Shown here: positions 17,010-25,974 of the stretch, piece by piece
How positions within the stretch are numbered: the stretch's first letter is position 1
Layout of the letters: each line of letters opens with the position of its first letter
From: Candidatus Paceibacterota bacterium
GTDB lineage: Bacteria; Actinomycetota; Actinomycetes; Nanopelagicales; Nanopelagicaceae
Assembly: GCA_035530615.1 (NCBI GenBank)
Contig: DATKUL010000002.1
Coordinates: 806,001-870,000, forward strand
Direction of reading: 5' to 3'
DNA length: 64,000 bases
Position numbers and translations under genes: made by a program
The notes under the pieces: model-generated
The model's input: the letters and a program-made list of their open reading frames with translations, nothing else
Told to the model about the DNA's origin: nothing
Databases searched by the model: none

Positions 17010-20000
17010 CTAAACGGATTGTGCGTCGCGCAGGCGCTGAGAAATAACTTCAGTCACGCCATCTCTTCGCATGGTCACACCGTAAAGCGCGTCGGCAATT
17101 TCCATCGTGCGCTTCTGGTGAGTAATGATGATCAACTGCGAACTCTCGCGGAGTTCTTCAAAAATTCCCAAGAGGCGACCGAGGTTGACGTCATCCAGTG
17201 CCGCCTCTACTTCATCAAGGACATAGAACGGGCTTGGACGTGATTTGAAGATTGCGACAAGCAGGGCGATTGCAGTCAAAGATTTCTCTCCACCCGAAAG
17301 AAGTGAAAGACGTTTGATCCGCTTTCCGGGTGGGCGGGCTTCCACATCAATACCCGAAGTTGTCAGGTCATCTGGATTGGTGAGAATCAAGCGGCCATCT
17401 CCACCCGGGAATAGACGAGAAAAAATATCTTCGAAGTGACGGGCAGTGTCGTTAAAGGCATCCATGAAGATCTGCTGAACGCGTTCATCTACTTCCTTGA
17501 TGATGTCGAGAAGATCCTTGCGGGTCCGTTTGAGGTCTTCGAGTTGCTCGGCGAGATAGAGGAGACGCTCTTCGAGTGCGCCATACTCCTCCAGGGCGAG
17601 CGGATTGATCTTGCCTAGAAGGGCCAGGTCGCGCTCGGTCTTGGCAAGTCTTCGCTCCTGCTGTTCGCGACGATATGGAACCAAGTCGCCCTCAACAACG
17701 GTGCCGTCGTCCAATTCGATAAAGGTCGGGACATCACGGTCGGGGCTGTACTCATTGAGCAAAGTCGCAACATCGATTCCCAGTTCTTCAACCGCTTTGA
17801 GCTCGAGGGCTTCGATGCGCATACGTTGTTCGGCGCGCGCGATCTCATCGCGGTGGACACTTGAGGTGAGTTGTTCGAGTTCGGATGCAAGCTCGCGGGC
17901 TTGGGCACGGACCGTCAGAGTCTCACCTTCGCGAAGTGCACGCACTTCTTCAAGATGTCCTCTTTCGTTCGCAGCCTTAGCGATGGATCTTTCGATATGA
18001 ATCAATGCCTCATATGCGGACTCCGCGATTGCTTGCGAAACAATGGCACCGCGTGCACGTGCGCCACGTCGGACGATCGCCTTCTCTGAGGCTTCGCGCT
18101 CTGCAACTGCCGCATCCTCCAGCGCTTTTGCTCTCGCTGAAAGGGAGGCAAGTCGCTCTTCACTCGTACGAACACTCAACCGCGCTTCTACTTCCGTGGT
18201 GCGCGCGATAGAGACTTCGGCGCGCAGTTCTTCGGCAAGTGAGTGGCTTGGTTGTTCTACTTCTCCATGATGGTGCATCTGCTCTTGCGCAATCGCAAGT
18301 TCGCTCTCATCACGGGACTTGGCAGCCGTGGCTTCGACAATTGCCGAGTTGAGACGCTCTACTTCTGCACCTGCCGACTTAGCGTGCTGCCCGGCCACTG
18401 CCAATTGTTCGGTGATGGCTGCGATACGAGCATCCGATTCATTGAGTGCGGCAAGAGCCACATCAAACTCGCTCTGTCGCTGTGCGAGTTCGCTCTGGGT
18501 GGCAGAGATCTCAAAACGAAGGCGCTGGCAGACATGGTTGATCTCGGAGACTTTCCCGGTAAGTTCGTCGATGAGCGCATTGATTTCAATCAGCGATGAT
18601 GAAGATTTTGATCCGCCGCGTGCGCGTGATTGTGTAAAGACATCGCCATCGCGAGTGACAACGGTCAGAGTTGGGTGGGAAGAGAGAATAGATTCGGCTT
18701 CTCTTGAATCTGCTGCGACCACGGTGTTGGCAAGCAACTCCTGCAAAAGAGGCTGGATCGAGCTCGCGCGAACATGCGATGCGATCGCCACCAGTCCGGC
18801 TGGGATGGAGGAAGGATGCGCGTAAATATCTGGTCGCAGGACGAGGAGATCAGCCTGGCCGAGGTTCTCATTTCGAAGTGCTGAAAGTGCGAGTACTGCA
18901 GATGAGAGATCCTGAACGACGACCGCATCGGCCAAGGTGCCCAGGGCGGCGGCGGCGGCACCCTCCCACCCGGAATCAATCTCAAGAAGTGAGGCAATAC
19001 TTCCCAGAATCGCCACTCCGCGCGGATCGCGAAGCAGGGCCACAGCGCCATCTCGGGATTGAGAGGTGAGGTGCAAGGCTTCCAATTTAGATTCAAGGGC
19101 ATTGCGCTCGCGGTCTGCGGCACGCTCTTGATCGATGAGAGCATCGAGTTTGGACTTGGTCTCATTGAGCGCAAGTTGTGCTGCTTCAAATTGCGAATCC
19201 AACCCAAGTTCGCGCGAATCTACGCCAGTAATTTCCAATTCGTGTGCGGCATACTCACGCTGAGCGGATTGTGCACGCATCTGCGCATCATCGCGCGCTT
19301 TTGTCAGACGAGAGATCTCTTCGGCAATTGCATCCAAACGGGCGGCAAGCGATTTGATGTGACCCTCTTGGCGCGCGGTGCCCTCGCGTTGGTCTGCGAC
19401 GGCGCGCAGTGCCGCAGCGACGCGGTCTTCTTCGGCTTTCAATTCGGCTTCACTGATGGCCAAGGACGCAGTTGCCTCTTGGAGAAGTTGGCGCGAGGTC
19501 TCGACAGATGTTCGAAGTTCGGTTTCTTCCTCGCGAAGGAGTAGCGCTTCACGATCGAGAGTCTCAGGATCACGTCCCGCACTTCGTGCATCCTCTCCCT
19601 CTTCAGATAAGAATCGGGTTCGCTCTTGCGCCAAACTCTGCGTGCCGCGGAATTTTTCACGAAGTGCATTGAGTTGGTAGTATGTCTCTTGGGCCTGAAC
19701 CAATTTTGGACTATCAACTAAGGTCTGCACATCGAGCTCGGCTTCGCGCGTACGTGCAGTTTCGAGATTACCTTCAACGATTGCGCGGCGTTCGCGAAGA
19801 GCAGTCTCGTCGGCAACTTCCGCATTGAGCGTTTGAGTAAGTGAAATCAGATCATCGGCAAGAAGGCGTAATTTTGCATCACGCAAATCTGCCTGGATCG
19901 TCGCAGCCTTCTTGGCAACCTCTGCCTGCTTACCCAACGGGCGAAGTTGGCGGCGTAGTTCGACGGTGAGGTCCTGAATACGGGCGAGGTTGGCTTGCAT

Positions 20001-20549
20001 AGAATCAAGTTTGCGAAGAGCTTTCTCTTTTCGCTTGCGGTGCTTGAGAACACCCGCAGCCTCTTCGATAAATCCGCGGCGTTCCTCCGGGCTGGCAGAA
20101 AGAATTGCATCGAGTTGGCCCTGTCCAACAATGACGTGCATCTCGCGACCGATTCCGCTGTCGCTGAGGAGCTCTTGAATATCGAGAAGGCGGGACGCGT
20201 CTCCGTTAATCTGATATTCACTGGTGCCGTTGCGGAAAAGAATGCGAGAAATAGTGACTTCCGTGTAATCAATCGCCAGGGCACCATCGGTGTTATCGAT
20301 AGTGACGGAGACTTCAGCTCGCCCAAGAGGGGCGCGACCGCTGGTCCCGGCGAAGATGACATCTTCCATTTTTCCGCCCCGAAGTGACTTGGCGCCTTGC
20401 TCACCCATGACCCAGCTGAGCGCATCCACAACGTTGCTCTTGCCTGATCCGTTGGGTCCGACCACGCAAGTAATCCCTGGTTCTAGCCGCAGGGTCGTCG
20501 CGGAAGCAAAGGACTTAAAGCCCTTGAGCGTGATGCTCTTCAAATACAC
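17010..20549 (-). CDS. smc: Chromosome partition protein SMC
   Basis: 1179 residues, full length. It shows the Walker A GPNGSGKSNVVDALSW near residue 32, a long coiled coil, a hinge near residues 500-640 (RDPRGVAILGS...), a second coiled coil, then the signature LSGGEKSLTAIALL and Walker B YVLDEVEAALDD near residue 1100. It organises and segregates the chromosome with ScpA/ScpB. It lies between rnc and ftsY. Confidence 0.97.
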   Translation of the reverse strand: MYLKSITLKGFKSFASATTLRLEPGITCVVGPNGSGKSNVVDALSWVMGEQGAKSLRGGKMEDVIFAGTSGRAPLGRAEVSVTIDNTDGALAIDYTEVTISRILFRNGTSEYQINGDASRLLDIQELLSDSGIGREMHVIVGQGQLDAILSASPEERRGFIEEAAGVLKHRKRKEKALRKLDSMQANLARIQDLTVELRRQLRPLGKQAEVAKKAATIQADLRDAKLRLLADDLISLTQTLNAEVADETALRERRAIVEGNLETARTREAELDVQTLVDSPKLVQAQETYYQLNALREKFRGTQSLAQERTRFLSEEGEDARSAGRDPETLDREALLLREEETELRTSVETSRQLLQEATASLAISEAELKAEEDRVAAALRAVADQREGTARQEGHIKSLAARLDAIAEEISRLTKARDDAQMRAQSAQREYAAHELEITGVDSRELGLDSQFEAAQLALNETKSKLDALIDQERAADRERNALESKLEALHLTSQSRDGAVALLRDPRGVAILGSIASLLEIDSGWEGAAAAALGTLADAVVVQDLSSAVLALSALRNENLGQADLLVLRPDIYAHPSSIPAGLVAIASHVRASSIQPLLQELLANTVVAADSREAESILSSHPTLTVVTRDGDVFTQSRARGGSKSSSSLIEINALIDELTGKVSEINHVCQRLRFEISATQSELAQRQSEFDVALAALNESDARIAAITEQLAVAGQHAKSAGAEVERLNSAIVEATAAKSRDESELAIAQEQMHHHGEVEQPSHSLAEELRAEVSIARTTEVEARLSVRTSEERLASLSARAKALEDAAVAEREASEKAIVRRGARARGAIVSQAIAESAYEALIHIERSIAKAANERGHLEEVRALREGETLTVRAQARELASELEQLTSSVHRDEIARAEQRMRIEALELKAVEELGIDVATLLNEYSPDRDVPTFIELDDGTVVEGDLVPYRREQQERRLAKTERDLALLGKINPLALEEYGALEERLLYLAEQLEDLKRTRKDLLDIIKEVDERVQQIFMDAFNDTARHFEDIFSRLFPGGDGRLILTNPDDLTTSGIDVEARPPGKRIKRLSLLSGGEKSLTAIALLVAIFKSRPSPFYVLDEVEAALDDVNLGRLLGIFEELRESSQLIIITHQKRTMEIADALYGVTMRRDGVTEVISQRLRDAQSV

Positions 20550-20570
20550 AGCGCAAACCTACCCTAGGGC

Positions 20571-21266
20571 TTACTCCGGCGTTGGCACGCTCAGTAATTC
20601 ATAGGCAACGCGAGCCGCAATCTGCTCGGCCTCGCGCTTGCTCTTGCCTTCACCCTGGGCGATTGCCTCTCCGGCCACCATGGCAAAGGCGGTAAAACTC
20701 TTATCGTGATCCGGTCCAGTCTCAGTGACAAGATATTCGGGGGCCCCTTTGCCAGCCAGGGCGACTAATTCTTGGAGGGCGGTCTTGCCGTCGAGGCCGG
20801 CGCCTTTATCCACGGCATTCACAAGAGTTTTCTCAATTAATCCCAGGACGACCTGCGCTGTCTTCTGGAATCCACATTCAATATATATGGCACCAATGAT
20901 TGCTTCGAGCGCATCGGAGAGAAGCGAATTCTTATCATTGCCGCCCGTGTTCTCTTCGCCTTTACCCAAACGAATGTGCGAACCAAGATTTAAGGTGCGC
21001 GCAATGTCGGCGAGCGCTCGCATATTGACCACGCCAGAGCGAAGCGGCGATAAACGACTTTCATCGAGGTCGGGAAAACGACGGAATAATTCTTCCGTAG
21101 CGATGAGTCCGAGTACAGAATCACCTAAAAATTCCAGGCGCTCATTTGTTTCATTCGACCCAGACTCATACGCATGCGAACGATGGGTCAGTGCTAACTC
21201 GAGCAGTTGCGGGCTGATCTCAACGCCCAATGCCTTGGTTAACGATGAGTACAGGTCAGACCTCAA
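20571..21266 (-). CDS. rnc: Ribonuclease III
   Basis: 231 residues. The RNase III catalytic domain (about 1-150) has the NERLEFLGDSVLGLIATEELF signature, split around residues 40-60, and a downstream SDALEAIIGAIYIE motif. A double-stranded RNA-binding domain (155-228) follows. It processes rRNA precursors and structured mRNAs. The start is TTG 21266, overlapping the end of rpmF by about 11 bp, so translation is likely coupled. Confidence 0.95.
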   Translation of the reverse strand: MRSDLYSSLTKALGVEISPQLLELALTHRSHAYESGSNETNERLEFLGDSVLGLIATEELFRRFPDLDESRLSPLRSGVVNMRALADIARTLNLGSHIRLGKGEENTGGNDKNSLLSDALEAIIGAIYIECGFQKTAQVVLGLIEKTLVNAVDKGAGLDGKTALQELVALAGKGAPEYLVTETGPDHDKSFTAFAMVAGEAIAQGEGKSKREAEQIAARVAYELLSVPTPE

Positions 21267-21429
21267 TTACCTGACGGCGATTGTATGTTCCACAGGTCGG
21301 GCATGCGGTGTGTTGCAATTTTGGTTGCTGGCACTGTGGGCAGTTTGAAAGAGCCGCTGCCGTGGTCTTCCACTGGCTACGACGGGAACGGGTCTTAGAG
21401 CGCGACATCTTCCGCTTTGGTACTGGCAC
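21256..21429 (-). CDS. rpmF: 50S ribosomal protein L32
   Basis: 57 residues from a GTG start preceded by AGAGGAA. It shows the VPKRKMSRSKTRSRRSQWK N-terminus and two CxxC pairs (NCPQCQ and ACPTCGTY) that bind zinc, ending RQVIEV. It is too short for many gene finders. It sits between DUF177 and rnc, the normal location. Confidence 0.95.
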   Translation of the reverse strand: MPVPKRKMSRSKTRSRRSQWKTTAAALSNCPQCQQPKLQHTACPTCGTYNRRQVIEV

Positions 21430-21533
21430 TTTACGTTCCTCTTTCTAGAATTTCACAGACCTTGACACCCGCTGGTGACTATCGCCCCGTGAACGGCAGG
21501 GTGAATTACCTGGCTAAGTATCCCCTAAAGGGC

Positions 21534-22151
21534 TCAATTCTTGAAATCGGGCCGCTCTTGCTCCGTAATCTGAATCGACTCATCCGGCAGAAGTCCCGTC
21601 AAGCCAGACCAGCGGGCATCAATGACCTGGTGGGCGTGGTCGGCCGGCAGGTTGGTCCATTTCACCCCGCACCCAGGACAGAGCCCCGGACAATCCGCAG
21701 CACAGAGGGGGTTGATAGGCAAGGAGAGAACGATGGCATCGCGGATCGGTGCTTCCAGATCGATGATGTCCCCCTCCATCATCAGTTCCTCCGCAAGGTC
21801 GAGATCATCCTCTTCCGCACTGGCACGCTTGCGTTGCGCCTTGGTGTGGGCCTTTTCAGGTTCGTACCGGTAGAGCTCTTGGATTCTGCGTTCGATATCA
21901 AACTCAACGCTCTCCAGACAGCGCATGCACTCACCGTCGGCAATGGTCGATAACTGAGCGCTGACCAGAACTCCCTGGGTGACAGATTCCAACCGCATAT
22001 CCATGTGAATCTCTTCACCTGGCAATACTGCGATGACATCGATGCCGATGCGATCGGGGGCTGGGATATCTAAGGAGTATTCCCGCATCTCCCCCGCACG
22101 GCGCGGAAGATCATGGGCATTAAAACGGAAAACCTGCGACTCGCGCTTCAT
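21534..22151 (-). CDS. yceD: DUF177 (YceD) protein
   Basis: 205 residues. The family is linked to 23S rRNA accumulation and is usually encoded next to rpmF, as here. A CMRC pair lies near residue 75, an acidic loop (SAEEDDLDLAEEL) in the middle, and a CAADCPGLCPGCG zinc-type cluster near residues 150-163. It is 104 bp upstream of rpmF. Confidence 0.88.
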   Translation of the reverse strand: MKRESQVFRFNAHDLPRRAGEMREYSLDIPAPDRIGIDVIAVLPGEEIHMDMRLESVTQGVLVSAQLSTIADGECMRCLESVEFDIERRIQELYRYEPEKAHTKAQRKRASAEEDDLDLAEELMMEGDIIDLEAPIRDAIVLSLPINPLCAADCPGLCPGCGVKWTNLPADHAHQVIDARWSGLTGLLPDESIQITEQERPDFKN

Positions 22152-22169
22152 GAATTCGCCCTGGAAAGA

Positions 22170-22649
22170 TTATTCGGAAGCAAGTTGCGAGAGCACGTCG
22201 TTGTCGCCGGCTCCCGCCAAACGCTCGCGACCCCGCGAAACGGCATCCATAGTCTTATTCAAAATAACTTCCAAGGTGGCAAGGCGAGAGTCAATGTAGG
22301 TTTCTACTTCTTGGCGCTCGCGCTCCGCCATCGCGCGTGCTTCATCAAGAACGCGCTGAGACTCATCCCGAGCAGCTTGCACTATTGCCGTCTGCTCGAC
22401 CATTCGAGCAACTTCCTCACGGGCCATGGAAATCAATTGCTCGGCGCTATGTCGGCCCTCTTCAATGACCGCGTCCCGCGTAGCCAGAAGATTCTGCGCA
22501 GTTGCGAAATCCTGGGGCAAGAGATTGCGAGCCTCATCGAGGAGTTCTAGAAGATCGGCGCGATGGACGACGCACGAGGCGGACAAAGGAACGCTGCGGG
22601 CTTCTTCCACCATTGTGATCGCGACACTGAGTTTCTCAATTGAATCCAT
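22170..22649 (-). CDS. sepIVA: DivIVA-like coiled-coil protein, SepIVA-type
   Basis: 159 residues, mostly coiled coil after residue 30, rich in Glu, Arg and Ala. The N-terminus (SIEKLSVAITMVEEARSVPLSASCVVHRADLLELLDEAR) resembles actinobacterial SepIVA, needed for septation and cell-wall control in mycobacteria. The location between coaD and DUF177 matches that gene in other actinobacteria. The symbol is by synteny and type. Confidence 0.75.
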   Translation of the reverse strand: MDSIEKLSVAITMVEEARSVPLSASCVVHRADLLELLDEARNLLPQDFATAQNLLATRDAVIEEGRHSAEQLISMAREEVARMVEQTAIVQAARDESQRVLDEARAMAERERQEVETYIDSRLATLEVILNKTMDAVSRGRERLAGAGDNDVLSQLASE

Positions 22650-22652
22650 TTT

Positions 22653-23132
22653 TCACTTCCCTGCCAATCGGTCTCGAAGTGCGTCTGCCACATTGGATGG
22701 GACCATCCCGGAGACATCACCGCCAAAATGGGCCAACTCTTTAACAAGAGATGAAGATAAGAATGAATGTGCGGGAGAAGTAGCCATAAACATCGTGTCC
22801 ACCTGCCCGGATTGGAAATTGACCTGCGCCATCTGCAACTCATAGTCAAAATCTGTAACCGCTCGAAGGCCCTTGACGATGACAGATACCTCATTTGTCT
22901 TACAGAAATCTATGGTCAATCCATACCAAGAATCAACAACAACGTTGGGGAAAGATTTGGTGTTCTCGCGGATCATTTCCATCCGCTCCTCCACACTGAA
23001 CAAGCTGTTTTTGCTCCTATTTTCAAAGACAGCCACGATCACACGATCAAAGTGGTTGCTGGCTCGCTCGATGATGTCGAGGTGTCCGTAGGTGATCGGA
23101 TCGAAGGATCCAGGACATACCGCGCTCTTCAC
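22653..23132 (-). CDS. coaD: Phosphopantetheine adenylyltransferase
   Basis: 159 residues, the normal length. It makes dephospho-CoA from 4'-phosphopantetheine and ATP. The nucleotidyl-transfer motif GSFDPITYGHLDII lies at residues 8-21, with KGLRAVTDFDYE and the C-terminal TSPAHSFLSSSLVKELA segment also present. It ends three bases before the SepIVA-like gene. Confidence 0.96.
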   Translation of the reverse strand: MKSAVCPGSFDPITYGHLDIIERASNHFDRVIVAVFENRSKNSLFSVEERMEMIRENTKSFPNVVVDSWYGLTIDFCKTNEVSVIVKGLRAVTDFDYELQMAQVNFQSGQVDTMFMATSPAHSFLSSSLVKELAHFGGDVSGMVPSNVADALRDRLAGK

Positions 23133-23175
23133 CCCGCAAACGCTAGCAATGATTGCGAGTCTTATCCATTCTTAC

Positions 23176-23748
23176 CTAGCTGTACGCCAATTTGGCGTAG
23201 TAAATGAGCGCTTGCCCATACTTTCTGGACCGCAGAGGTTGGTATCCCTTGGGCCACTCGAGAGCTCCTGATTTCTCTGCGCGTTCGACTGCAACAATGG
23301 ATCCTTCATTCAAAAAGCCGTCCACTCTCAAATTCACGAGGTCCTTATGAAGTTCTGCGTCAGAGACGTCATAAGGTGGATCCACATAGACAATGTCGTA
23401 AGTTGTGGGCGGAATTGCTTCCAGGAATTTATGGACGGGCATTGGGTAAAGGTGAAAGGTCCCAGCAGTTTTATTTTTCAAGACCAACTCTGCATTTGTT
23501 GCGATTGTTTTGCATGCGCGCTCGTCCTTTTCGACAGCGTGCACAATTGTCGCCCCTCGTGAAAGTGCTTCGAGCCCCATTGCGCCCGAGCCTGCAAAGA
23601 GATCGAGAAAATTGAGGTCGAAAAAATCCCCAAACTCGGAGAGTAGAGAAGAGAAGACGCCCTCTCTCGCGCGATCGGATGTGGGACGCGTTGCACCGGC
23701 AACGGATGAAAGTACCCGTCCCCTTGCAACTCCCGCAATAATCCTCAT
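23176..23748 (-). CDS. rsmD: 16S rRNA (guanine966-N2)-methyltransferase
   Basis: 190 residues. It has the N-terminal MRIIAGVARGR, a TRPTSDRAREGVFSSL segment, the SAM motif LDLFAGSGAMGLEALSRGA and the catalytic DPPYD at about residue 122. It methylates the small-subunit rRNA. It lies between recG and coaD as in other actinobacteria. Confidence 0.94.
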   Translation of the reverse strand: MRIIAGVARGRVLSSVAGATRPTSDRAREGVFSSLLSEFGDFFDLNFLDLFAGSGAMGLEALSRGATIVHAVEKDERACKTIATNAELVLKNKTAGTFHLYPMPVHKFLEAIPPTTYDIVYVDPPYDVSDAELHKDLVNLRVDGFLNEGSIVAVERAEKSGALEWPKGYQPLRSRKYGQALIYYAKLAYS

Positions 23749-23764
23749 GCATCCATCCTACTTT

Positions 23765-25936
23765 TTACGCCTTATCTATGTAATCCGCTTTCTCATCGGC
23801 TTGAAGTATTTTCAACTCGCGCACAAGTGCCGAATAAGAAAGGAGAGATGGCTCTGCATCAACGAGCTCCTGAGCATCATCTCGCGCATGGATAATGAGA
23901 TCTTCATCTCTGAGCACACGCAACAATCGCAGATGCGAGCGCGTGCCTGATTGGCTGACTCCAAGCACATCTCCCTCCCGCCTCTGTTCAAGGTCTATCC
24001 TGGAAAGTTCGAAACCATCGAGCGTGCCAGCAACGGCGTCCAGGCGCATCCGTGCCGAAGATTCGGGTATCGCGTTGGTGATCAGAAGGCAGAGACCTGG
24101 TGAAGTACCACGACCCACCCGACCACGTAATTGGTGCAGTTGCGACACACCAAAGCGATCAGCATCCATGATCACCATCACCGTCGCATTTGCAACGTCC
24201 ACGCCCACTTCAATAACTGTGGTTGAAACAAGCACATCAATTTTACCTTCACTAAAGGCACGCATGGTTTCGTCTTTTACATCGGTTGGAAGTTGGCCGT
24301 GAAGAATGGCAAGTCGCAAACCCGCCAATGCTCCTGCATGAAGCATCGGCGCCAATTCTTCGACACAAGTCAATTCGGTAGAAGTGGTGCCAAAGAGGAA
24401 ATCCATATCCGCATCCGCAGATGTTGTGGCGTTGATCCGCGGAGCAACAATGTAGGCCTGATGCCCCTTCTCGACTTCCTCGCGAATTCTCATCCATGCG
24501 CGTTCGACAAAAGCTGGTTTCTCAAGTGCGGCAACGGCATGGGTTATGATGGGCTGTCGACCTTGCGGCAATTCACGTAAGGTCGAAACATCGAGGTCGC
24601 CGAAGATCGTCATCGCCACCGTACGTGGAATCGGCGTTGCAGTCATGACAAGTAAATGCGGCGGAAATTGCGCCTTAGCTTTGAGTGCATCGCGTTGTTC
24701 TACCCCGAATCGATGCTGCTCATCCACGACGATCAATCCCAAATCCTTAAACTCCACGCTCTCACCTAGCAGTGCGTGGGTCCCGATCACAATGCCCGCG
24801 TCACCAGATGCGGCCAGACTTAGTGCCGCTTTGCGCGCAGCAGCGTTCTGCGAGCCTGTAAGCAAGGTGACCTGAGTGGCGTTCTCCGCCCCCTCCAGCA
24901 TCCCTCCCTGCGCCAGAGGACCAAGCAATGTCTTGATTGTTCGGTAATGCTGTTGGGCAAGAACTTCAGTCGGCGCAAGCAAGGCGGCCTGCCCACCACT
25001 ATCAACGACCGCCAACATCGCGCGAATCGCCACAACAGTCTTGCCAGATCCCACTTCGCCTTGCAGCAAACGATGCATCGGATGAGGCTGGGCCAAGTCA
25101 TTTTCGATTTCAGCTATTACTGAGTGCTGACCGGAGGTCAATTTAAATGGAAGGGTCTTGTCAAAAGCTTCGAGTATTCCTCCCAGCCGGGCCGGACGAG
25201 CAGTGGCATTGAGTTGGCGAAGTTGGGCTCTTCGTACAACGAGCAACAGCTGCAGAAGAAATGCTTCGTCGAAAGTAAGGCGCTCACGGGCTAATGTGGC
25301 TTCTTCCAAATCAGTGGGTTGGTGCACCGCGACAAGGGCTTCTTTGAGCGTTGGGTAGTGATGCTTTATGCGAATCTGCTCTGGAAGGAAATCGGGCACA
25401 TCATCCAAGGCATCGACTGCGAGTTTCACGCACTGCGCGACTTTCCATGAAGGCATCTTTGCCGTCGCGGAGTAGACCGGAAGATATTTGCCAGCAAATT
25501 CTTCGACAGCACTATCAACATCACTTCCATCGGCAATCAATTCGTAATCCGGGTGAGAGAGTTGACGCTTACCGTTGAAGATTCCAACCTTGCCCGCAAA
25601 GAGTCCTTGTCGCCCCACCTTGAGTTCGCGTTCACGCCAGGCTTGATTGAAGAAGGTCAGGGAAAGTTTCGATGTGCCGTCTGTGACAACTACTTCAAGA
25701 ATTGTTCCCTTACGTCCGTGAAGCGGGCGAGCATTTGCGCTAAAGACCTCAGCCAAGATTGTCACCTCATCATCGGCTTTCAACTCCGAAATGTCGGTCA
25801 ACTCACCTCGAACTGCATACCTGCGTGGATAGTGACGCAAGAGGTCGGCGACGGTCCGTGCACCCAACCCAGATTCGAGCGCTTTGGCAGTGCGATCCCC
25901 CACAACGTCGATGAGTTTGGTCTCCAGCGTGGCCAT
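23765..25936 (-). CDS. recG: ATP-dependent DNA helicase RecG
   Basis: 723 residues. An N-terminal wedge/OB domain (about 50-150) is followed by two helicase lobes. Motifs are GEVGSGKTVVA (Walker A), VDEQHRFGVEQR (DExH box), MTATPIPRT, and QLRGRVGRGTSPGLC (motif VI). It reverses stalled replication forks and processes recombination intermediates. It is followed by rsmD with a 16 bp gap. Confidence 0.96.
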   Translation of the reverse strand: MATLETKLIDVVGDRTAKALESGLGARTVADLLRHYPRRYAVRGELTDISELKADDEVTILAEVFSANARPLHGRKGTILEVVVTDGTSKLSLTFFNQAWRERELKVGRQGLFAGKVGIFNGKRQLSHPDYELIADGSDVDSAVEEFAGKYLPVYSATAKMPSWKVAQCVKLAVDALDDVPDFLPEQIRIKHHYPTLKEALVAVHQPTDLEEATLARERLTFDEAFLLQLLLVVRRAQLRQLNATARPARLGGILEAFDKTLPFKLTSGQHSVIAEIENDLAQPHPMHRLLQGEVGSGKTVVAIRAMLAVVDSGGQAALLAPTEVLAQQHYRTIKTLLGPLAQGGMLEGAENATQVTLLTGSQNAAARKAALSLAASGDAGIVIGTHALLGESVEFKDLGLIVVDEQHRFGVEQRDALKAKAQFPPHLLVMTATPIPRTVAMTIFGDLDVSTLRELPQGRQPIITHAVAALEKPAFVERAWMRIREEVEKGHQAYIVAPRINATTSADADMDFLFGTTSTELTCVEELAPMLHAGALAGLRLAILHGQLPTDVKDETMRAFSEGKIDVLVSTTVIEVGVDVANATVMVIMDADRFGVSQLHQLRGRVGRGTSPGLCLLITNAIPESSARMRLDAVAGTLDGFELSRIDLEQRREGDVLGVSQSGTRSHLRLLRVLRDEDLIIHARDDAQELVDAEPSLLSYSALVRELKILQADEKADYIDKA

Positions 25937-25974
25937 GGAGTCATTCTCTCCTATATTTCAAGCATCGAGATGTA

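Noticed and set aside
18319-18825. Long plus-strand open frames opposite smc
   Set aside because: They are Ser/Arg/Ala-rich shadows of the SMC coiled coil; many such frames occur opposite conserved genes in this window.
21417-21953. 178-codon plus-strand frame opposite DUF177
   Set aside because: DUF177 has its zinc-type Cys pattern and its standard neighbour rpmF; the plus frame has neither domain nor start signals.
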